Part shown: piece by piece, positions 58,380 through 64,000 of the stretch
Layout: the number at the start of each line of letters is the position of its first letter
Numbering within the stretch: position 1 is the stretch's first letter
DNA from: Pseudeuparius sepicola
Taxonomy: Eukaryota; Arthropoda; Insecta; Coleoptera; Anthribidae
Assembly (NCBI GenBank): GCA_963920635.1
Contig: OY987307.1
Span: forward strand, 19,297,735-19,361,734
Direction: 5' to 3'
Length of the DNA stretch: 64,000 nucleotides
Made by a program: the position numbers and the translations under genes
The notes under the pieces: generated by a model
Database searches by the model: none
Told to the model about the DNA's origin: nothing
Seen by the model: the letters and a program-made list of their open reading frames with translations, nothing else

Positions 58380-59160
58380 CAATCGTCAAAGTCAAGCAAC
58401 GTCGCGCGCAGTCGGTTCACGGACGGATGATCCCTTATGATTATTTCTTAGCCTAATAAAACATTTTTTTCCGATTTCAAAAAAATATAATATGTACCTC
58501 AGCACTGAAGTTCTGTCATAAAAAGTTCAACTTCAGTGCCAATACCTAACTGTTACATCAGTTTGGCAAAAACTATTCATTTGCTGCCAGGGGGCAAACA
58601 AAATGCCATTTTGTTTGTCCCTCCTTACCTAAACGTCAATAAGCTTTAAGTTTACATATGCCTCTCATCGTCGCCAACCAAATTAAAGAAATTTTTACCT
58701 CAAGTCAAGTCATAGAAACCGCATTTTGTACTGCGCCAAAATTGCCAGCCCGACCCTGATGAATTAAAATAGCGCGTCAATCGATTTTTAGGCAGACGCC
58801 CAAGGCGACCACCCAATGACGTCAATTGGTACCTTCGGGCCGCAAACCCGCTAGTGGAGCCTCTCTTTTACGACGAGATAATTGCAGGCCGGCCCTGGAT
58901 TCCGGCAGTTAAACGGCGCGTCCGACGATTTTTAGGGAAACCATTAAAAAATGAGTTATGCGCATTTAATGGACTCCTAAACACCGGGTAGGGTTGCGGC
59001 GATTACGTGTACAGGCGCTGGAGTCCGGCGCTATCGTAATGACCCGAAATTGTTACTGAAAGAGTTACGTGGCACCGCCGGGGTAGTAATTTTGTTCTCT
59101 GGGGCCCATTATTATATGTTGAAAGTGCATAGGGTTTTGCTCGACGCTTCAAGTTTGACA
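58380..59160. other. GC-rich non-coding module, copy A
   Basis: A GC-rich segment homologous to 63350-63820. The 114 bp at 58941-59054 equal 63598-63711 with no indel and one mismatch (ATTTAATGGACTCC against ATTTAATGAACTCC). Upstream, GGCCGGCCCTGGATTCCGGC and CGATTTTTAGGGAAA also match. A further diverged repeat of this upstream part occurs at 58725-58820 (TACTGCGCCAAAATTGCC, GCGCGTCAATCGATTTTTAGG), so the module is present twice here. All three plus-strand frames across the core contain stops, so it is not an exon on that strand. Function unknown; an enhancer, insulator or unknown repeat are all possible. Confidence 0.75.
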
Positions 59161-59216
59161 TGTTCAGAAAGTTCATATTTGCGGATGCAAATTGCCTTTA
59201 AACCAGTATTCGTTAC

Positions 59217-60324
59217 CACTGGCGGCGATAAGGCGCCCGCAGAGCCCGCCGTGCGGGGGGGGGGGGGGGGGCATAGCTCCAAAAGGGGCCCCTAAAAACT
59301 AATCTATCCACTAATATTAATTTTTGCAAAATATTAACGCTATTAGGCTGAAAATCGGTGTAGGCCTTACGACTTAGAAGATTTTTATTTCAGGAAACAA
59401 TTAGCAGGTTGTGAGGAAATTATTAAAACACCCCGAAAAACACGAAAAAAATTCAGTTTGTTGTCAAATTTTGTGCGCTTATTTGAAGTACCTTCAGATT
59501 CTCTTTTAAACTCGAAAAACGAAAAATATTCACTTCTGTTGTTGAGTACTTTTGTACACTCTGTTACTGCGAATTAAGATTTGTGATTTTTTGTATTAAC
59601 CTATTATGTGCCATGTTTTTTTATCTTCCCTGCATATTTTGACCAATTTTTACGGCTTTTGCTGAAATTAATTTATACTTAATTCAACACTAGTAAAAGA
59701 GATATTTTTTTAAAATCAAATTTTTGATTTTTTTTTCTTCCAAATTACGGGCCATTTTGAGATTAGTGGGTTTGGGCGTTGGTAGCTCCGTTTTAGCTTA
59801 AAAATTGGCGTATTATTAGGACAAATAACGGAATTTTCAATTTTTATACAACCAATACATCAATTCTGCGACGTCACGTGATGTTTTTTTACTAAGCACC
59901 AGACAGATTTTAGCAATGGTAAGATTTTATATTTGGCAATTAGTAGTTGAGGGTATTTGTATTATTCGGAGTGGCGGAGCCCCTTTTATTATACTTAATA
60001 AATATTTTTCTTTGGAAAATATTTTGTAATATCAAGATAAATATAATTATTATGTAATATTAAATCATGTCCCATTTATAAAATAAAATTTGAGACATTA
60101 GACATGCCCACTTTTTGTTAAGCTACGCTATAATACTCGCTATAATACAGAACATTTCACAGGTAGGCAGAAAAACTAAAATAAAATTTATATATCCGAG
60201 CTTTTTTCTCATAATTTAGCATCTTAGACAAAATTTCGGTATTTCCATATTTTATTACCACATGTATGCGTCCTGGCAAAACTTGGCAGGGGGGGGGGGG
60301 GGCGAATCCTTATCGCCGCCACTG
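59217..60324. mobile_element. hAT MITE with poly-G tracts, 1108 bp
   Basis: The 8-bp duplication TTCGTTAC (59209-59216 and 60325-60332) flanks the ends CACTGGCGGCGATAAGG and the inverse CAGTGGCGGCGATAAGG. A poly-G tract of 14-18 bp lies about 40 bp inside the left end, and another about 20 bp inside the right end. The interior is AT-rich without a recognisable transposase. Confidence 0.92.
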
Positions 60325-61524
60325 TTCGTTACCATGTCTTGGTATACAACACAAATATAGAGCTGCTAGATTGTTCCCGACAACTCTCACTGTTCGACAA
60401 GGACCAAGATGCATCACTTCTTGTGTCTCCTACAGGGTGTAGCTTCGATTAGTACAAAATGTTCAACTGGGGGATAGCACGCATTTGAGGTTTGTTTTGA
60501 AAAACAATTATAAATCACCAAAAATATTACAAAATTGCTACTATACTTAATATTTTTAGTGTCACTGGTTTACGCACGTATGGTAGTGTATCTGCTGATA
60601 ACGGGGCGGTCAACAATCATTCGTAATCCAGCGCATTGCGCATCATTCTTAGGCGACCAATAATTGTAATGTTACACTTGTTCTTGCTAGACAAAAAAAG
60701 TTGTTTGCTGAAACCTCCGTCGGGTGTGTAACTGCGAATGAAATTAAAAATAGCCACGATACTGCAATAAAAAATCTATGCAGCGAAGAGTGAAAGCTTG
60801 TATTGGAAATAAAAGACAATATTTCGAACAACTTCTGTGAAAAAGCTACGTCGTTAAGAAGTTGTGCGTTTTGTATCATGAAATTAGTGAAGTGGTAAAT
60901 GTGATTATAACTAATTTATGGTGAGTGTTTCTGTACAAGGTGTGTCTTGATATTATTATTATTAAGGCTACAGACTGCTTAAAAAAAGTAACACGCTGCT
61001 GCTATACCCCATAGAAGGTGTACAGGGTGGCACTCTATAAATTGACACCCCCTTTACCTTGTTAGTTTTTAAGGATAGAAAAAAGTGTTTTACAAAAGTT
61101 CTAGATACTAATACAAAGTTTTTTGTGGCGCTATTGGACCTTATACAGTGTGTTCTAGAAAGCCGTGGCAGACATAACTTTTATTTTCAGAAAATAAATA
61201 GACTTAACTTTTGTTTTTTTTTTAATGGAACACCTTACATAATATATTTGAATCATTGAATTCTACGCATTTTTCTGATTCCAACAAAGTATATATTATG
61301 TTCGCTCCAACCGTTCGTTCAGAACTGAGCCTTTTTGTGAGGGATTATTCCTGGGTCATAGGTTGCCATGGAAGACAAATGCAAAATTATAGTTATAATA
61401 ATTATTGACAGATTGCAAGTATCTTCACGCTTTGGAAAACAAAATGGGCTATTTTAAGATTTCAGAGAAAAATGAAGAAGGGAAATTGAGAAAAATGAGG
61501 CATTTTAAATAGTAAGTAACATAG

Positions 61525-62179
61525 ACAATTTTTTTAAGTCAACAAATCTATTTCCTGAGCTTTCGGAGAATAAAGTCTGGTTCATACAGCTTCTTTATCT
61601 TTTAATTTTTCTTTATCTTTTAATTTTTCTTTATCTTTAAGAAATATTAAATGTCATTGGTCAGTTCAAAACAGGAGACAAATGCCATTGGTTATTTCTA
61701 AAAGATAAAGCAAAATTAAAAGATAAAGAAGCTGTATGAACGAGGCTTAAATCTTCCTCCTTTCTCAAAGATCATGTCACGTCAAAGTGAAATGACAGAT
61801 TAATAAATTTCAGGTTAAAATGTCATGACAACAGAAACAATAGCCTAGCCACCTGTCTGATATTGTATTGTGTTCTATCTAATTATTTATACTAACTTCT
61901 CTTTGAATAAGTGGCAATAATATTTCACTGAATTCCACTGAACATTCAACAACACAGTTGTCTGTATTTCCTAGAATAAATGCTGATTCTTTAATTTTTC
62001 GTCTATTTCCTACTTCTTCTTTGAGAATTGGTTTAAACATATCCCACGAAATCCTATGATTGTTATTAAAAGAGTGTTCACATATTTTCGACTTCGAAAT
62101 TTGATTTTGCCTGATATAATTTTTATGTTCTTTTAAACGAACGTTAAATGGCCTACAAGTCTCCCCAACATAGAACTAA
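61525..62179 (-). mobile_element. 5'-truncated Penelope insertion, third level
   Basis: The 18-bp duplication AAATAGTAAGTAACATAG flanks it (61507-61524 and 62180-62197). On the minus strand it begins within the GIY-YIG motif (Y-V-G-E-T-C-R-P-F-N-V-R-L-K-E-H), continues through I-C-E-H-S-F-N-N-N-H, and ends in the tail with TCGGAGAATAAA (inverse of 44838-44860). This is the 5' truncation expected of target-primed reverse transcription. It is not active. Confidence 0.92.
61575..61747. mobile_element. 173-bp MITE, innermost level
   Basis: The ends share TTCATACAGCTTCTTTATCT plus TTTAATTTT in inverse orientation. TAAA is duplicated (61571-61574 and 61748-61751). The empty site can be read in the Penelope copy at 44838-44860, so insertion after the Penelope is certain. 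The target size suggests no superfamily firmly. Confidence 0.88.
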
Positions 62180-63349
62180 AAATAGTAAGTAACATAGTTA
62201 ATAAACTTCGTTACATGTATTGTTTAAAATTTAATTTTTATTGAAAACAACAACATTTAGAAAAAGCATAATATTTTAATACCGAGGGTATTACAAATAC
62301 TCCTCATGGCCTCCATCTTGCTCAATGAATTTTTGATATTTGCTACTAACTTTCTGTTTATTTAGTCAACGATAAAATTGCTTTGTTCAGTATTTAATAC
62401 GTGGATTTCTTCCCGAATTTTATACCTTTCAGTGTTTCTACATTTCCGGTCTGGCATAGTAAATTCTGTTTTTATAAAATTAAATTTCAAGCAATAAATT
62501 TGACGAAGTTTATTAACTACGTTATACTATTTAAAATTTCTTATTTCTCTCAATTTCCATTCTTCGTTTTTCCTGAAATCTTAAAATATCCCATTTTGTT
62601 TTCCAAAGCGTGAATATACTTGCAAACTGTCAATAACTATTAGGTATTATAATTTGGCATTTGAATATATTCCATGGCAACCTATGACCCGAGTAATCCC
62701 TCACAAAAAAAGGCTTAAATTTTATTCTGAACGAACGGTTGGAGCGAACATATAACGCATATATACACTTCGTTAGAATCGGAAAAATGGGTAGAATTCA
62801 ATAATCCAAAAATATACAATATAAAAAAACATAAGTTATGTTTGCCACGGCTTTCTAGAACACACAGTTTAAGGTCCAATAGCTTCACAAAAGACTATGT
62901 ATTACTAAGTATTTAAAACTTTTGTAAAAAACTTTTTTCTAACCTTAAAAACTAACAAGTTAAGGAGGTGTCAATTTATAGTGAGCCACCCTGTACAAAT
63001 TTGCAAAGTTTTACAGATTTTCAAGGAATTATCTGACAGTATGGCAACGCTGTAGTAGGAAGTCATCGCTTCAATAATGAAGGGACCTTGCGACCAGTGG
63101 CTCACAAAAAAATTCGGAAAAATTTTTGAAAGGCCATAACTTTTTATTTTCTGCACATTAAAAAATACTTTCATGGGCGTGCTTTTGGGATCGGAACCTA
63201 CTGCCGGTTAAAATTTATGTACTAATCAAAGTGGCACCCTGTATGTTTACGTCTGCTTTTTAAACTAAGCAGTACGTTTTGCCTTCCTGCTCTTCTGAAA
63301 TTGATTATCAGATTGTCTACAAACATTCTACACTTATTTTGGATTGCCA

Positions 63350-63830
63350 TTTCTGCCATCTAAACAAAGTGCCATTTTGTTTGTCGCCATTAAACTCCAA
63401 TCAGTTTTCAATTTGCATGGCCTCCGTCACCGCTAACCCAATTAGGGCAATTGCTACCTTCGTCCCGGGCCGCAATAAAAACCCCATCGCCAATTTTAGC
63501 CTTCACTTTTACTGCGCGATAATTGCGAGGCCGGCCCTGGATTCCGGCAGTAAAGCCGCGCGTCCGTCGATTTTTAGGGAAACGCCGAACGGGCCGACCA
63601 TTAAAAAATGAGTTATGCGCATTTAATGAACTCCTAAACACCGGGTAGGGTTGCGGCGATTACGTGTACAGGCGCTGGAGTCCGGCGCTATCGTAATGAC
63701 CCGAAATTGTTTCTAAAAGGATTACGTGGCACTGCGAGGGTAGTAATTTTGTACGCCGGGGAGGGCACTTCAGCATTATGCTATGTTGGATAGTATATAG
63801 GGTTTCGCTCGACGATGTTGAAGGTTGATC
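63350..63830. other. GC-rich non-coding module, copy B
   Basis: Homologous to 58725-59150. It contains the 114-bp core at 63598-63711 (one mismatch to copy A), the upstream part AGGCCGGCCCTGGATTCCGG and CGATTTTTAGGGAAACGCCG, and downstream ATTACGTGGCACTGC and GGGTTTCGCTCGACG. The flanks are only about 70-80% similar by eye while the core is nearly identical. No open frame continues across it on the plus strand. Confidence 0.75.
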
Positions 63831-64000
63831 TGGGTAGAAAGTTCACGATCTAATGTGCCTGGAAGCAAAACCCAATGACTTCAGAACAGGTTTGTTTTGA
63901 TAAACGCTTGACGCCCAGAACTAATCACAATCTAAGCGCTCCATTAAATTATTCCGAAAATGTCCCGAGATTGTCAGAAATTGCCCCTTTTTGTCGAGCC
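63831..64000. other. Right edge, nothing recognised
   Basis: Moderately GC-rich sequence running into the window edge. No frame or repeat end is visible. Confidence 0.4.

Larger units (their letters stand above)
61023..62993. mobile_element. TA foldback, second level of the nest
   Basis: The ends CAGGGTGGCACTCTATAAAT and the inverse of AATTTATAGTGAGCCACCCTG are flanked by TA at 61021-61022 and 62994-62995. The arms pair over AGCCGTGGCA(G/A)ACATAACTT, GCTCCAACCGTTCGTTC and AAATGGGCTATTTTAAGATTTC. The remaining loop at 62230-62400 has, on the minus strand, a scrap resembling the C-terminus of a mariner transposase (A-N-I-K-N-S-L-S-K-M-E-A). A Penelope copy interrupts the left arm. Confidence 0.88.
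60433..63241. mobile_element. Outer TA element of a four-level nest
   Basis: The left end CAGGGTGTAGCTTCGATTAG-TACA and the inverse of the right end CAGGGTGCCACTTTGATTAG-TACA agree over about 25 bp and are both flanked by TA (60431-60432, 63242-63243). Similarity further inward is weak (for example CACTGGT near 60566 and its inverse near 63100), so the element is old. It contains the foldback 61023-62993. Confidence 0.65.

Overview
The window is nuclear DNA from an arthropod, most likely an insect. I base this on its transposon repertoire: Tc1/mariner elements with DD34E and DD41D-type catalytic spacing, many TA-flanked foldback elements, hAT elements with 8-bp target duplications, Penelope-like elements with a GIY-YIG endonuclease, a LINE 3' end and a solo LTR. 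The AT-rich background broken by short GC-rich islands fits this. I could not resolve the order. No bacterial gene, operon, CRISPR array, rRNA or convincing tRNA was seen, and I recognise no exon of a host protein-coding gene. The window reads as a gene desert or a very large intron.

Layout. 1-8.1 kb: a palindromic MITE, a truncated TA foldback, a hAT MITE (1610-3396) split by a 1.5 kb TA foldback, then a deleted hAT element (5403-8071, target duplication CGTTTTAA) that carries a heat-shock-type promoter, the 3' end of a ZMYM1-like hAT transposase gene and another nested foldback. 8-18.6 kb: Penelope fragments, a small MITE, a solo LTR with heat-shock elements (12929-13403), LINE remnants (best at 16290-17385) and GC-rich islands. 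18.6-30.5 kb: a 1.3 kb near-perfect palindrome, a 296-bp tandem duplication, more MITEs, and a second copy of the heat-shock-type LTR beside a split foldback. 30.5-43 kb: decayed Tc1/mariner transposases, a second 1.5 kb DD41D-related foldback, an element with perfect 18-bp inverted repeats, and a foldback cluster at 41-42 kb. 43.4-47.8 kb: a Penelope element with target duplications and its characteristic inverted ends, a hAT MITE, a recent 454-bp tandem duplication and two superimposed foldbacks. 50-55.2 kb: a short foldback, a 494-bp three-copy tandem array interrupted by a TTAA-flanked MITE, and 17 copies of an 81-bp satellite. 56.7-58.4 kb: an almost complete Tc1 element. 58.4-64 kb: two homologous GC-rich segments sharing a 114-bp core with one mismatch, pushed about 4 kb apart by a hAT MITE and a four-level nest of transposons.

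No genes here work together as a pathway. The unifying theme is repeated insertion of transposons into one another between short GC-rich non-coding islands that may be regulatory. The items most worth follow-up are the duplicated non-coding module at 58.6-59.15 and 63.35-63.8 kb, the heat-shock promoter architecture in two unrelated transposons, and the dated series of nested insertions.
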